A stretch of 44,121 bases of DNA from an uncultured Acetatifactor sp. (GCA_910577665.1 CAJTOJ010000033.1:1-44121); one strand, 5' to 3'; shown: positions 17,431 to 26,607, numbered from the stretch's first letter. Translations and numbers: made by a program. The notes: generated by a model from the sequence alone, not told the origin.

Positions 17431-18510
17431 ATGAAGTGGGAAGAAAATGTGCGGAAGGTAGTGCCTTATGTGGCAGGGGAGCAGCCCAACAGGCCCAATA
17501 TGATCAAGCTTAACACAAATGAATGTCCGTATCCCCCTGCCCCGGCAGTGGGCAGGCTTGCCCGGGAACTGGATTACGATGCCTGCCGCCTGTATCCGGA
17601 TCTGGGCAGCAGGACCCTGGTGGAGGCATTGGCGGCATACTACCATGTGGAACCGGCCCGGATATTTGTGGGAGTGGGTTCTGATGATGTGCTGTCTATG
17701 GCATTCATGACGTTTTTCAACAGTGGGAGGCAGATTCTGTTTCCGGATGTGACATATTCTTTCTATGATGTATGGGCAGGCTTGCATAAGATTCCGTACC
17801 ACACCTGCCCGCTTGGAGAGGACTGGCATATTTGTCCGGCAGATTACAGGCAGCCCAATGGAGGGATCGTGTTCCCCAATCCCAATGCACCTACGGGACT
17901 TTTGGAGAGCCTGGACACAGTGGAGGAAATTGTGGCGGCTAACCGGGATGTGGTGGTCATTGTGGATGAGGCTTATATCGATTTTGGGGGGGACAGTGCC
18001 CTTGCTCTGCTTGAAAAATACGACAATCTGCTGGTAGTAGGCACTTTTTCCAAGTCCAGGGCCATGGCTGGCATGCGGATCGGGTTCTGCATTGGTGGGG
18101 AGAAACTGATTGGGTATTTAAATGATGTGAAATTTGCATTTAATTCCTATACCATGAATCTGCCTGCCCAGCTTTTGGGTGCAGCAGCTGTGCGGGAGGA
18201 TGGATATTTCAAGGAAACGGTGGGTAAGATCATTTCCACCAGGGAGAGGACAAAGGGAAAGCTACAGGAACTTGGATTCTCTTTTCCGGATTCCAGGGCC
18301 AACTTTATCTTTGCCACCCATGAGTCCATTCCTGCTAAACAGATATACCAGGCCCTCAAAGAGGCAGATATTTATGTGCGCTACTGGGATAAGCCCAGGA
18401 TATCGGAATACTTGCGCATTACCATAGGTACAGAGGAGCAGATGGACCAGCTGCTTCTGTTTTTGGAAGCGTATGTAGCACACCATGGAAAAGATACGTT
18501 GGAGAAATAA
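17431..18510 (+). CDS. hisC: histidinol-phosphate aminotransferase
   Basis: PLP-dependent class I/II aminotransferase converting imidazole acetol phosphate to histidinol phosphate, 359 residues. Family motifs: LNTNECPYPP at the N-terminus, PNPNAPTG (substrate/PLP binding), VDEAYIDFGG, and the PLP-lysine Lys208 in GTFSKSRAMAGMRIGF; C-terminal YLRITIGT. No other his genes are nearby, so it is a detached hisC, common in this group, and may also serve phenylalanine/tyrosine synthesis. The stretch 17267-17430 before it has no gene; its ribosome binding site (AAAGGGGA) is rather far (about 13 nt) from ATG. Confidence 0.92.
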   Translation: MKWEENVRKVVPYVAGEQPNRPNMIKLNTNECPYPPAPAVGRLARELDYDACRLYPDLGSRTLVEALAAYYHVEPARIFVGVGSDDVLSMAFMTFFNSGRQILFPDVTYSFYDVWAGLHKIPYHTCPLGEDWHICPADYRQPNGGIVFPNPNAPTGLLESLDTVEEIVAANRDVVVIVDEAYIDFGGDSALALLEKYDNLLVVGTFSKSRAMAGMRIGFCIGGEKLIGYLNDVKFAFNSYTMNLPAQLLGAAAVREDGYFKETVGKIISTRERTKGKLQELGFSFPDSRANFIFATHESIPAKQIYQALKEADIYVRYWDKPRISEYLRITIGTEEQMDQLLLFLEAYVAHHGKDTLEK

Positions 18511-18578
18511 CAAAAGCCCGATATCCAGGGTAAGGACTTGAACTTTGACTAGAAAACAGGAGGAACAAGAAAAGGATT

Positions 18579-19424
18579 ATGATCAAAAGTATTTTAAAAG
18601 GTATGGTAATCGGCATTGCAAACATTATTCCCGGAGTCAGCGGAGGAACCATGATGGTATCCATGGGAATCTATGACAAACTGATTCACTGCATTACCCA
18701 TCTGTTTAAAGAGTTTAGGAAGAGCGTGCTGTTTTTGCTGCCCATAGGAATTGGTATGGTGCTTGCCATTGCAGGGAGTTCCTTTGGCCTCACATACTTG
18801 TTTGAGCATTTTCCCATACAGACGAATCTCCTGTTTATCGGGCTGATCCTGGGTGGCCTGCCTGCCATCTGGAAAAATGTGGGCGGAAAGAAAATACAGA
18901 TAGGCCATATTATCGCAGGACTTCTGTTTTTTGTCATGGTGGTGGGGCTTGCCGCTGTGGGGGAGACGGAAGGGACATCTGCAGAACTGTCCCTTAATGT
19001 GGGGATGGTATTACAACTGTTTCTGGTGGGGATCGTGGCGGCGGCCACTATGGTGATCCCGGGAGTCAGCGGTTCCATGATGCTGATGCTCATGGGCTTT
19101 TATCATCCGATTCTGAATGCGGTGAAGGATTTCTTTACGGCCCTGGCCTCCATGGATATGGAAGGAATCCTGGCAGGATGCGGGATTCTGGTTCCTTTTG
19201 GGGTGGGCGTGGTGGTAGGCGTTTTCGCCATTGCGAAACTGGTGGAGTTCATCTTTGAGAAGTTCCCGCTGTACGCCTATTGGGCTATTATCGGACTGAT
19301 TGTATCATCTCCTATAGCCATTCTGCTTATGGGCAGTTTTCCTGCGGTGACAATTCTCAGTGCAGTGACAGGGGTGCTGTCTCTGGCGGCAGGCATTGGT
19401 ATAGCCATGAAACTGGGTGAATAG
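18579..19424 (+). CDS. DUF368/PopT-family polyisoprenyl-phosphate transporter
   Basis: Polytopic membrane protein of 281 residues with the two signature loops IIPGVSGGTMM (about 16-26) and VIPGVSGSMMLM (about 159-170), which form an inverted-repeat core. DUF368 proteins have been reported as carriers that return undecaprenyl phosphate to the inner leaflet; that role is family knowledge. Eight or so hydrophobic segments are visible. Just after the stop, a 13-nt stretch covering the last codons (TGGGTGAATAGCG, 19414-19426) is repeated at 19441-19453, a small local duplication of the gene end. Confidence 0.88.
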   Translation: MIKSILKGMVIGIANIIPGVSGGTMMVSMGIYDKLIHCITHLFKEFRKSVLFLLPIGIGMVLAIAGSSFGLTYLFEHFPIQTNLLFIGLILGGLPAIWKNVGGKKIQIGHIIAGLLFFVMVVGLAAVGETEGTSAELSLNVGMVLQLFLVGIVAAATMVIPGVSGSMMLMLMGFYHPILNAVKDFFTALASMDMEGILAGCGILVPFGVGVVVGVFAIAKLVEFIFEKFPLYAYWAIIGLIVSSPIAILLMGSFPAVTILSAVTGVLSLAAGIGIAMKLGE

Positions 19425-19495
19425 CGTGGAATGGAAGAATTGGGTGAATAGCGCGCGGGATGAAAAGCATGATGGTATGACAGAAGGAGCGGAAA

Positions 19496-20281
19496 ATGGA
19501 GACATATGGGGACTTTGCCTGTGTTTATGACACATTTATGGATGATACACCATATGGGGACTGGTGTGACAGACTGGAGAACCTAATTGGAAAATATGGT
19601 GTTTCCGAACCCTGCCGGGATGCGGAGAACCTGTTGGATTCCGAGAAAAACCTCGTGGTAGATTTAGGCTGTGGCACAGGTACCCTGGCTGAGCTGATGT
19701 ATGCAAAAGGCTATGACTGTATCGGTGTGGACATGTCTGAGGATATGCTGAATATTGCCATGGGAAAGAAAGAGCAAAGCGGATCGGAGATTCTGTATCT
19801 GTGCCAGGACATGCGGGAGCTTTCGTTATATAGCACTGTGGGCACGGTATACAGTGTCTGTGATTCGGTAAATTATATCCTGGAGGAAGACGAACTCCTC
19901 ACTGTATTTTCGCTGGTATGCAATTATCTGTTTCCCGGCGGTATCTTTATCTTTGATTTCAATACAGTCTATAAATACCAGGAACTGATTGGTGATACCA
20001 CCATTGCAGAAAACAGGGAGGACTGTAGCTTTATCTGGGAGAATTACTATGATCCGGAGGGGCAGATCAATGAGTACGACCTAACCGTGTTCGTCCGCAA
20101 GGAAGGAGAGAATTTCCGCCGCTTTACGGAGACACATCTACAGCGTGGATACACGGTGGAGCAGATGACAAAGCTGGTATGCCAGGCAGGTATGAGGGTA
20201 TTGGAAGTTCTGGATGCAGATACGCAGGCTGCGGTGACACCGGAGAGTGGGCGTGTGTGTGTGGTGGCAGGGAAATGCTGA
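19496..20281 (+). CDS. class I SAM-dependent methyltransferase
   Basis: 261 residues with motif I VVDLGCGTGTLAEL (about 53-66), the acidic ribose-binding residue in CIGVDMSEDML, motif II-like YLCQDMRELSL and the post-motif DSVNYIL, followed by FPGGIFIFDFNT. This matches small-molecule methyltransferases of the YjhP/UbiE-like superfamily; the substrate cannot be assigned. N-terminus METYGDFACVYDTFMDDTPYGDW is typical of a Clostridia-wide family of unknown substrate. AGAAGGAGCGG precedes ATG. Confidence 0.85.
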   Translation: METYGDFACVYDTFMDDTPYGDWCDRLENLIGKYGVSEPCRDAENLLDSEKNLVVDLGCGTGTLAELMYAKGYDCIGVDMSEDMLNIAMGKKEQSGSEILYLCQDMRELSLYSTVGTVYSVCDSVNYILEEDELLTVFSLVCNYLFPGGIFIFDFNTVYKYQELIGDTTIAENREDCSFIWENYYDPEGQINEYDLTVFVRKEGENFRRFTETHLQRGYTVEQMTKLVCQAGMRVLEVLDADTQAAVTPESGRVCVVAGKC

Positions 20282-20311
20282 TTCCTGCGGGCAATGAGCG
20301 AGGATGCGCCA

Positions 20312-20459
20312 GCATCCAGTTGACGCTTGCCGCCAGGGGTGCGTAGCGTCAGCGGCGCAGATCAGCCCGCTGAAGCGGAGAGAATACCACATACTCCGCT
20401 GCCTGTAGCGCTATAAGCTGGATGCCCGCATGCTTTAGCATGCTTTGCTTCGCAGCGGG
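20312..20459. repeat. structured intergenic region with nested palindromes
   Basis: Arms GCATCCAG (20312-20319) and CTGGATGC (20418-20425) are perfect complements about 100 nt apart. Inside are CCGCTGAAGCGG and paired CTCCGCTG; just after are GCATGC-TTTA-GCATGC (20428-20443) enclosed by CCCGC (20425-20429) and GCGGG (20455-20459). Probably a terminator region or a member of a dispersed structured repeat; no coding signal. A TATAAT at 20505-20510 follows and may serve hslO, though its -35 is poor. Confidence 0.45.
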
Positions 20460-20588
20460 TTTGTTGACTTTTGCGTGTGTCTGGCCGTGTAAGGAAGCTT
20501 TTTGTATAATGGGTGGATACAGAGGAGCATGAGCAGGGAAAAACAGGCAGATCATATGCAGAAAAATGCGTGGGAAAGAGGTTTACAG

Positions 20589-21470
20589 ATGACAGATTAT
20601 ATGGTGCGTGCAACAGCAGCAGATGCACAGATACGGGCCTTTGCCTGTACGACCAGACAGACGGTGGAAAAGGCCAGGAGTATACACAATTCCAGTCCGG
20701 TAGTGACGGCGGCTCTGGGACGGCTTTTAAGTGCTGGTGCCATGATGGGGAGTATGTTAAAAGGCGAACAGGATCTTCTGACCCTCCAGGTCAAAGGGGA
20801 TGGACCTATGAAAGGCATGATTGTGACGGCGGATTCCATGGGCCATGTAAAGGGCTATCCCTATGTGCCGGATGTGATTGTACCTGCCAACAGCGCAGGC
20901 AAGCTGGATGTGGCAGGTGCTGTGGGGGCTGGGACGTTAAGTGTGATCAGGGATATGGGATTAAAGGAGCCTTATGTGGGGCAGACTTTATTGCAGACAG
21001 GAGAGATTGCAGAAGATCTGACCTATTATTTTGCCACTTCGGAGCAGGTGCCTTCTTCCGTAGGCCTGGGTGTGCTTATGGAGCGGAATAACCAGGTGAA
21101 ACAGGCTGGCGGATTTATCATACAGCTGATGCCGTTTGCCCAGGAGCAGGTGATAGACAGACTGGAAGAGAATCTGGGACGGATTACCTCTGTAACAGCC
21201 ATGCTGGATGGAGGTGACACGCCGGAGATCATGCTGGGAAAGGCCCTGGAGGGATTGTCCTTGGAACTGACAGACCAGATGCCGGTGGCTTTTTCCTGCA
21301 ATTGCAGCCGGTCAAGAATACAGAAAGCCTTGACCAGCCTGGGAGAGAAGGAATTGCAGGCGATGATTCAGGAGGGACATGAAATTGGCGTGGAATGCCA
21401 TTTCTGCAACCAGAAGTATGTATTTCAAGTGGACGAGCTGAAAGAATTGCTGGATCAGGGCAGGCAGTAA
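20589..21470 (+). CDS. hslO: Hsp33 redox-regulated chaperone
   Basis: Cytosolic holdase chaperone activated by oxidation, 293 residues. The C-terminal zinc switch is intact: Cys237-x-Cys239 (SCNCSR) and Cys270-x-x-Cys273 (ECHFCNQKY). The N-terminal domain has the family pattern DYMVRATAADAQIRAFAC, then GPMKGMIVTADSMGHVKGY and TLSVIRDMG. ATG 20589 was selected: AGAGG lies 7 nt upstream and the residues after it align with typical Hsp33 N-termini; in-frame ATGs at 20529 and 20556 would add an unusual extension. Single gene with its own probable promoter. Confidence 0.93.
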   Translation: MTDYMVRATAADAQIRAFACTTRQTVEKARSIHNSSPVVTAALGRLLSAGAMMGSMLKGEQDLLTLQVKGDGPMKGMIVTADSMGHVKGYPYVPDVIVPANSAGKLDVAGAVGAGTLSVIRDMGLKEPYVGQTLLQTGEIAEDLTYYFATSEQVPSSVGLGVLMERNNQVKQAGGFIIQLMPFAQEQVIDRLEENLGRITSVTAMLDGGDTPEIMLGKALEGLSLELTDQMPVAFSCNCSRSRIQKALTSLGEKELQAMIQEGHEIGVECHFCNQKYVFQVDELKELLDQGRQ

Positions 21471-21587
21471 AGGGAATTCCATGGCTGCTGTGTGGAAACC
21501 GGAATTACGGGAGCGTGAAGTGCAGATTCCTACGCAGATACCATTGCTTTTGGTTCATATCTGAAGTAGTGTGGAAAAGAGGTATTT

Positions 21588-23504
21588 ATGGAGCAGGGAT
21601 TTATAAAAGTGGCTGCTGTGACACCAAAGATCAAGGTGGCAGATCCTGTGTACAATGGGGATGTTATCTGTGAGAATCTGGAGGAGGCGTATGGGAAAGG
21701 TGCGAAGCTGATTGTTTTTCCGGAATTGTGTCTGACAGGGTATACTTGTGGGGACTTGTTCCTACAGGATACTTTACTGGAAAGCGCTGTTTCCCAGCTG
21801 CTTAGGATTGTGGATTTTACCCGGGGCAGGGATGCTCTTGTGATGGTGGGACTTCCTCTGGAGAAGAATGGGAACTTGTACAATGTGGCGGCGGTGCTGC
21901 AGGACGGGAGGATTCTGGGACTTGTACCGAAGGAAAATATTCCTTCCTATGCAGAATTCTATGAAGGACGTCATTTTTCCCGGGGAAACAGGGAACCAGT
22001 GGAATGTGTACTTGGTGGGAAGCATGTGCCTTTAGGTACCCATATTCTGTTCCAGTGTCAGAATATGAAGGGACTTACTATAGGCTGTGAGATCTGCGAG
22101 GATCTGTGGGTGGCCAGTCCGCCGGGTACGGCACATGCCCTGGCAGGGGCCACTGTGCTTGCGAATCTTTCCGCATCCAATGAGACAGTAGGAAAAGATG
22201 AATACAGGGAACTTCTTGTGAAGTCTGCCAGTGCCAGGTTGCTGTGCGGCTATGTGTATACTTCCGCAGGGGAAGGCGAGTCCACCCAGGATCTGGTGTT
22301 TGGTGGACACAATCTGATTGCAGAGAATGGTATTGTACTGGCACAGTCCAAACGCTTTACAGGCGGAATCGTGTACGGAGATCTGGATGTGCACAGAATC
22401 CTGTCCCACAGACGCAGGATGGGAACTTTTGGCCAGGATGGGGGGGAAGCCCATATCTTTGTTCCGTTCCGGCTTGATATAGAGGAGACCCGGCTGGAGC
22501 GCACATTTGAAAGGATGCCTTTTGTACCTGCAGACCAGGAAAAATGCAGACTGCGCTGTGAGGAGATTCTGTCGATCCAGTCCTATGGACTGAAAAAGCG
22601 ATATGAGCATACAGGTATGAAGAAAGCAGTGCTTGGCCTATCAGGGGGATTGGATTCCACCCTGGCACTGTTGGTGACTGTCAGGACCTTCGATCTGCTT
22701 GGACTTGACAGAAAAGGGATCATTGCAGTGACAATGCCTTGCTTTGGCACCACAGACAGAACCTATGATAATGCCTGCAAATTGGCAGATTCCCTGCATG
22801 TGACGCTGGAAGAAGTGGACATCCGGGAAGCTGTTATGGTACATTTTGCAGATATCGGGCAGGATCCGGACAGACATGATGTGACGTATGAGAATGGACA
22901 GGCCAGGGAGCGCACACAGGTATTGATGGACATTGCCAACCGGGAAGGAGGCCTGGTGATCGGTACCGGGGATATGTCGGAACTGGCACTGGGATGGGCT
23001 ACCTACAATGGAGATCACATGTCCATGTACGGGGTAAATGCCGGTGTGCCAAAGACTTTGGTACGTCATCTGGTACAGTTTTATGCAGATACTTGTGAAG
23101 ACAGAGAACTGTCCCTGGTTCTGGGGGATGTGCTGGATACACCTGTCAGCCCGGAACTGCTTCCGCCAGTGGATGGAGTGATTTCCCAGAAGACAGAGGA
23201 TCTGGTAGGGCCTTATGAACTACACGATTTCTTTTTGTATTACATGTTGCGCTGTGCCTTCCCGCCTGCAAAGGTTTTCCGGGTGGCAAAGCTTGCTTTT
23301 GCAGGAATATACCAGCCAGAGGTAATTCTGAAGTGGCTGAAGAATTTCTACAGCAGGTTTTTCAGCCAGCAATTCAAACGCTCTTGTCTGCCAGATGGGC
23401 CAAAGGTGGGAAGTGTGGCGCTGTCTCCCAGAGGAGATCTGCGCATGCCTTCCGATGCAAGTACCAGGCTGTGGCTGGACCAGGCAGGACAGCTACAGGC
23501 ATAA
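21588..23504 (+). CDS. nadE: glutamine-dependent NAD synthetase
   Basis: Last step of NAD synthesis, amidating nicotinic acid adenine dinucleotide; 638 residues, the two-domain form. The N-terminal nitrilase-type glutaminase has the triad Glu46 (FPELCLTGYT), Lys115 (LVPKENIPSY) and Cys170 (EICEDLW). The C-terminal synthetase has the PP-loop LSGGLDSTLAL (Ser352 onward) and GTGDMSELALGW. AGAGGT precedes ATG. It is followed, on the same strand and after 55 nt, by the small ORF with the 64-bp duplication. Confidence 0.95.
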   Translation: MEQGFIKVAAVTPKIKVADPVYNGDVICENLEEAYGKGAKLIVFPELCLTGYTCGDLFLQDTLLESAVSQLLRIVDFTRGRDALVMVGLPLEKNGNLYNVAAVLQDGRILGLVPKENIPSYAEFYEGRHFSRGNREPVECVLGGKHVPLGTHILFQCQNMKGLTIGCEICEDLWVASPPGTAHALAGATVLANLSASNETVGKDEYRELLVKSASARLLCGYVYTSAGEGESTQDLVFGGHNLIAENGIVLAQSKRFTGGIVYGDLDVHRILSHRRRMGTFGQDGGEAHIFVPFRLDIEETRLERTFERMPFVPADQEKCRLRCEEILSIQSYGLKKRYEHTGMKKAVLGLSGGLDSTLALLVTVRTFDLLGLDRKGIIAVTMPCFGTTDRTYDNACKLADSLHVTLEEVDIREAVMVHFADIGQDPDRHDVTYENGQARERTQVLMDIANREGGLVIGTGDMSELALGWATYNGDHMSMYGVNAGVPKTLVRHLVQFYADTCEDRELSLVLGDVLDTPVSPELLPPVDGVISQKTEDLVGPYELHDFFLYYMLRCAFPPAKVFRVAKLAFAGIYQPEVILKWLKNFYSRFFSQQFKRSCLPDGPKVGSVALSPRGDLRMPSDASTRLWLDQAGQLQA

Positions 23505-23559
23505 TCCTGTAGGTACTGCTGTCCAGGCAATATAGTGGTGCGGGAAGGAGAGCTTAGGC

Positions 23560-23733
23560 ATGGCAGATCATGATTCCTGTGGAGATATTCCGGGGCCGGA
23601 TCTGTGCTGTGGCAGAACCTTGGATTACAAGGTCTGTACGGAGACGGAATCTTGGCTGGCCGGATCTGTGCTGTGGCAGAACCTTGGATTACAAGGTCTG
23701 TACGGAGACAGAATTTTGACTGACAGGAGCTGA
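23560..23733 (+). CDS. 57-residue Cys-containing small ORF disrupted by tandem duplication
   Basis: Small ORF with a strong ribosome binding site (GGAAGGAG, 9 nt before ATG). The first 30 residues (MADHDSCGDIPGPDLCCGRT then LDYKVC) hold four Cys: 7, 16, 17 and 26. A 64-bp tandem duplication begins inside it; because 64 is not a multiple of three, the second copy is read in another frame, giving a Cys-free tail. Without the duplication the ORF would end after about 31 residues, in CTETEF. Not recognised. It might be a small metal-binding or modified peptide, or a chance ORF; the gene ends one base before the facing gene ends. Confidence 0.4.
   Translation: MADHDSCGDIPGPDLCCGRTLDYKVCTETESWLAGSVLWQNLGLQGLYGDRILTDRS
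23594..23721. repeat. 64-bp direct tandem duplication
   Basis: Two adjacent 64-bp copies (23594-23657 and 23658-23721) differ at only three positions, all near the 3' end. Each contains the small palindrome CCTTG-GATTA-CAAGG. It lies between nadE and the facing membrane-protein gene and changes the frame of the small ORF. Confidence 0.9.
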
Positions 23734-23734
23734 C

Positions 23735-24214
23735 CTATGACTGGGAGCCGGTTTTGTCAGATACAGCCGCCTTATCCAGGGAATTCTGGATTGCTTCCAG
23801 AAGCACCAGGGAGGTATATTTATTTTCCGCAGTATAAGTGACCTGCTCCAGGGACTGGGCGTCATATATCTGCTCACAGATAGAGTCGAAGGTAGGCTCC
23901 AGAAGCGGATACATGGTGGTGATGGCTTCGTTTAGGTTGACCATACGGATGGAGGTGATGGCATTGCTGTCCACGATGACCTCCACGTCTATGGCTTGAT
24001 TGCCCAGAACCAGTTCGGTGGTATAGATGCCGGGTATGTAGAGGGAGTCTGAGCTTACAGCAGTGGTGGTTTCCCTGGGAGTCTGTGGTTCTTTTTTGTT
24101 CGGAAGGAACATCATCACCAGCAGGACAATGAACAGAATGCCCAGGACGGCAAAGATTCCGGTATAGATCAGCTCCTTCATATGAAGTACGACAATTTTG
24201 GTTTTAGCACTCAT
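23735..24214 (-). CDS. membrane-anchored FMN-bind-like protein, hypothetical
   Basis: 159 residues: a short cytoplasmic start, one transmembrane helix (about 17-36, IFAVLGILFIVLLVMMFLP), a Thr/Ser linker and an extracytoplasmic domain (about 55-150). The pattern YIPGIYTTELVLGNQAIDVE, VEVIVDSNAITSIRM and the tail TYTAENKYTSLVLLEAIQNS follows the FMN-bind fold seen in RnfG/NqrC-type proteins, but the Ser/Thr-Gly-Ala-Thr flavinylation motif is replaced by TYTAENKYTS. So covalent FMN attachment is doubtful. The start has AAGGGG upstream on the minus strand. Divergent from dapF across a 250-nt gap. Confidence 0.75.
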   Translation of the reverse strand: MSAKTKIVVLHMKELIYTGIFAVLGILFIVLLVMMFLPNKKEPQTPRETTTAVSSDSLYIPGIYTTELVLGNQAIDVEVIVDSNAITSIRMVNLNEAITTMYPLLEPTFDSICEQIYDAQSLEQVTYTAENKYTSLVLLEAIQNSLDKAAVSDKTGSQS

Positions 24215-24349
24215 CCATATTCCCCTTAGCTTTTTGTGCGGCTGTGGGCTTGGGGGTGGAAGTCTGCTATGCAGTATCTGTGCCCCGGGAAGCTTTGCAG
24301 CCACTCTTATTTTTTATTAAAGATATGTGGTACAAATTGGAAATATGCA

Positions 24350-24378
24350 TTGACAGGAAAAGTGTCTGTTGCTATCTT
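24350..24378 (+). promoter_or_regulatory. promoter for dapF
   Basis: TTGACA (24350-24355), 17-bp spacer, TATCTT (24373-24378), about 85 nt before the dapF start. The open frame running through this site upstream of 24465 is therefore not protein. Confidence 0.55.
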
Positions 24379-24464
24379 GGGATAAGGATCAAGGTGTTTC
24401 CTTGGGGAGAGGACTGCCTTTTGGTGGTAGCTGGCAAGGACGGTCAATAAGAATGGAGAAGCAA

Positions 24465-25328
24465 ATGAAATTTACGAAGATGCAGGGATGTGGAAACGAT
24501 TATATCTATATTGATGGGGCTGTGGAACAGATTTCGAAGGAAGAGAAACCAGACCTGGTACGGAGACTCAGTGACAGGCATTTTGGCATTGGCGGGGATG
24601 GGGTGATCTTTATCAATCCGTCTGAAGTGGCTGATTTTGAGATGGAAATGTACAATGCAGATGGAACCCGTGCGGAGATGTGTGGGAACGGGATCCGCTG
24701 CGTGGGCAAGTATGTGTATGATAAGGGGCTGACGGACAAGGAGCATATCACGGTTGTCAGTGCAGGAGAGATCAAATACCTGGATCTGCATGTACAGAAG
24801 CAGGAGGCGGGGATGGGGATGGGGAACCGCAGTACTGTGGACAGGGTGCGTGTGAACATGGGAAGTCCCATCTTCCAGTCTGCTGAGATTCCGGTGGAGG
24901 CAGAGGGGGAACAGGTACTGGATGAGCCAATTTATGTGGATGGACGGGAGTGGCACATGACTTGTGTGTCCATGGGTAATCCCCATGCGGTTATTTTCAC
25001 CGGGGGAGTGACGGATCTGCCACTGGAGCAGATAGGACCACAGTTTGAAAATCATGAGCGTTTTCCCAGGCGGGTGAATACGGAATTTGTGGAGATACTG
25101 GACAGGAAAAATGTCTTCATGCGAGTCTGGGAGAGGGGAAGCGGGGAGACGTTTGCCTGTGGTACCGGATGTTGCGCTGTGGTGGCGGCAGGTGTACTGA
25201 ATGATCTTACGGATAATGAGATTACGGTGAAGCTGTTGGGTGGAGAATTGCAGATTGCGTGGGACAGGCAGCAGAATCTGATCTATATGACAGGTCCTGC
25301 GGTAACAGTATTTGAAGGGGAAGTGTGA
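24465..25328 (+). CDS. dapF: diaminopimelate epimerase
   Basis: Interconverts LL- and meso-diaminopimelate for lysine and peptidoglycan, 287 residues, cofactor-independent two-Cys racemase. The catalytic pair is Cys73 (MCGNGIRCVGKY) and Cys232 (ACGTGCCAVV). The N-terminus MKFTKMQGCGNDYIYIDG is the family start; GGAG is 7 nt before ATG 24465, so this was preferred to ATG 24453. dapL follows after 58 nt, so the pair supplies meso-DAP by the one-step aminotransferase route. Confidence 0.95.
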   Translation: MKFTKMQGCGNDYIYIDGAVEQISKEEKPDLVRRLSDRHFGIGGDGVIFINPSEVADFEMEMYNADGTRAEMCGNGIRCVGKYVYDKGLTDKEHITVVSAGEIKYLDLHVQKQEAGMGMGNRSTVDRVRVNMGSPIFQSAEIPVEAEGEQVLDEPIYVDGREWHMTCVSMGNPHAVIFTGGVTDLPLEQIGPQFENHERFPRRVNTEFVEILDRKNVFMRVWERGSGETFACGTGCCAVVAAGVLNDLTDNEITVKLLGGELQIAWDRQQNLIYMTGPAVTVFEGEV

Positions 25329-25386
25329 AAGGAAACTTTCAAATCCTGATTGGTATATGCGCTGAAGCGCATGCGGAGGTGTAAAA

Positions 25387-26607
25387 ATGTTTCAAATTAA
25401 TGAGAATTACCTAAAGCTTCCAGGGAGCTATCTGTTCTCAGCCATTGGCAGAAAGGTTGCTGCATATAGCCAGGCTCATCCGGCTCAGAGGATTATACGC
25501 CTGGGAATCGGGGATGTGACACAGCCCTTGGTTCCGGCCATCCTGGAGGAGCTGCACAGTGCCGTGGAGGAGATGGGAAAGGAGGAGACTTTCCGTGGAT
25601 ATGCTCCTGACCAGGGATACGAATTTTTACGCAGTGCTATTGCCAGGCAGGATTACCAGGACAGGGGATGCCAGATTTCCGCGGATGAGATCTTTATATC
25701 TGACGGGGCAAAATGCGATTCCGGCAATATCCAGGAAATCTTTAGCCTGGACAACCGGATCGCTGTGTGTGACCCAGTGTATCCGGTCTATGTGGATTCC
25801 AACGCAATGGCAGGTCGCACAGGAAACTATGATGCCCGGACGGGTACCTGGAGCAATGTGATCTATATGCCCTGTTCCAGGGAAAATGGATTTGTGCCTA
25901 GGCTGCCAGACGAAAAACCGGATATGATTTATCTTTGTTTTCCAAATAATCCTACTGGTGCCACGATTACCAGAGGACAGTTACAGGACTGGGTGGATTA
26001 TGCCATAAGGATTGGTGCTGTGATACTCTATGATGCGGCCTATGAGGCATATATTTCAGAGAGAGATATACCCCATAGTATCTATGAGTGTAAGGGAGCC
26101 AGAAACTGTGCCATTGAGCTGCGCTCTTTTTCCAAGAATGCAGGTTTTACTGGTGTGCGTCTGGGATTTACGGTGGTACCCAGAGATCTGAAGTGCGGGG
26201 ATGTGTGCCTTCATGACCTGTGGGCCAGGCGTCATGGGACGAAGTACAACGGAGCGCCCTATATTGTCCAGCGGGCAGGATGGGCTGTGTACTCGGAAAG
26301 CGGCCAGCAGCAGCTGCGGGAGCAGATTGCCTACTACATGGAAAATGCCAGTACCATTTATAAGGGGCTGACAGAAGCAGGCTATACGGTGTTTGGAGGC
26401 GTCAATGCACCTTATATCTGGCTGAAAACGCCGGGCAATATGACAAGCTGGGATTTTTTTGACTGTCTTCTGGAGCAGGCGGGCGTGGTAGGTACACCGG
26501 GATCTGGCTTCGGCCCAAGCGGAGAGGGGTACTTCAGGCTGACGGCCTTTGGCAGCCATGAGAACACGGCGGAAGCTGTGGACAGAATGAAGAAGGTTGC
26601 TATTTGA
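25387..26607 (+). CDS. dapL: LL-diaminopimelate aminotransferase
   Basis: PLP enzyme converting tetrahydrodipicolinate directly to LL-DAP, bypassing succinyl/acetyl intermediates; 406 residues. It has the family features: N-terminal NENYLKLPGSYLFSAIGRKV, RLGIGDVTQPL, GYAPDQGYEFLRSAIA, FPNNPTGA, YDAAYEAYIS and the PLP Lys250 in SFSKNAGFTGVRLGF. Directly downstream of dapF in the same orientation. GGAGGT precedes ATG. Confidence 0.94.
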   Translation: MFQINENYLKLPGSYLFSAIGRKVAAYSQAHPAQRIIRLGIGDVTQPLVPAILEELHSAVEEMGKEETFRGYAPDQGYEFLRSAIARQDYQDRGCQISADEIFISDGAKCDSGNIQEIFSLDNRIAVCDPVYPVYVDSNAMAGRTGNYDARTGTWSNVIYMPCSRENGFVPRLPDEKPDMIYLCFPNNPTGATITRGQLQDWVDYAIRIGAVILYDAAYEAYISERDIPHSIYECKGARNCAIELRSFSKNAGFTGVRLGFTVVPRDLKCGDVCLHDLWARRHGTKYNGAPYIVQRAGWAVYSESGQQQLREQIAYYMENASTIYKGLTEAGYTVFGGVNAPYIWLKTPGNMTSWDFFDCLLEQAGVVGTPGSGFGPSGEGYFRLTAFGSHENTAEAVDRMKKVAI

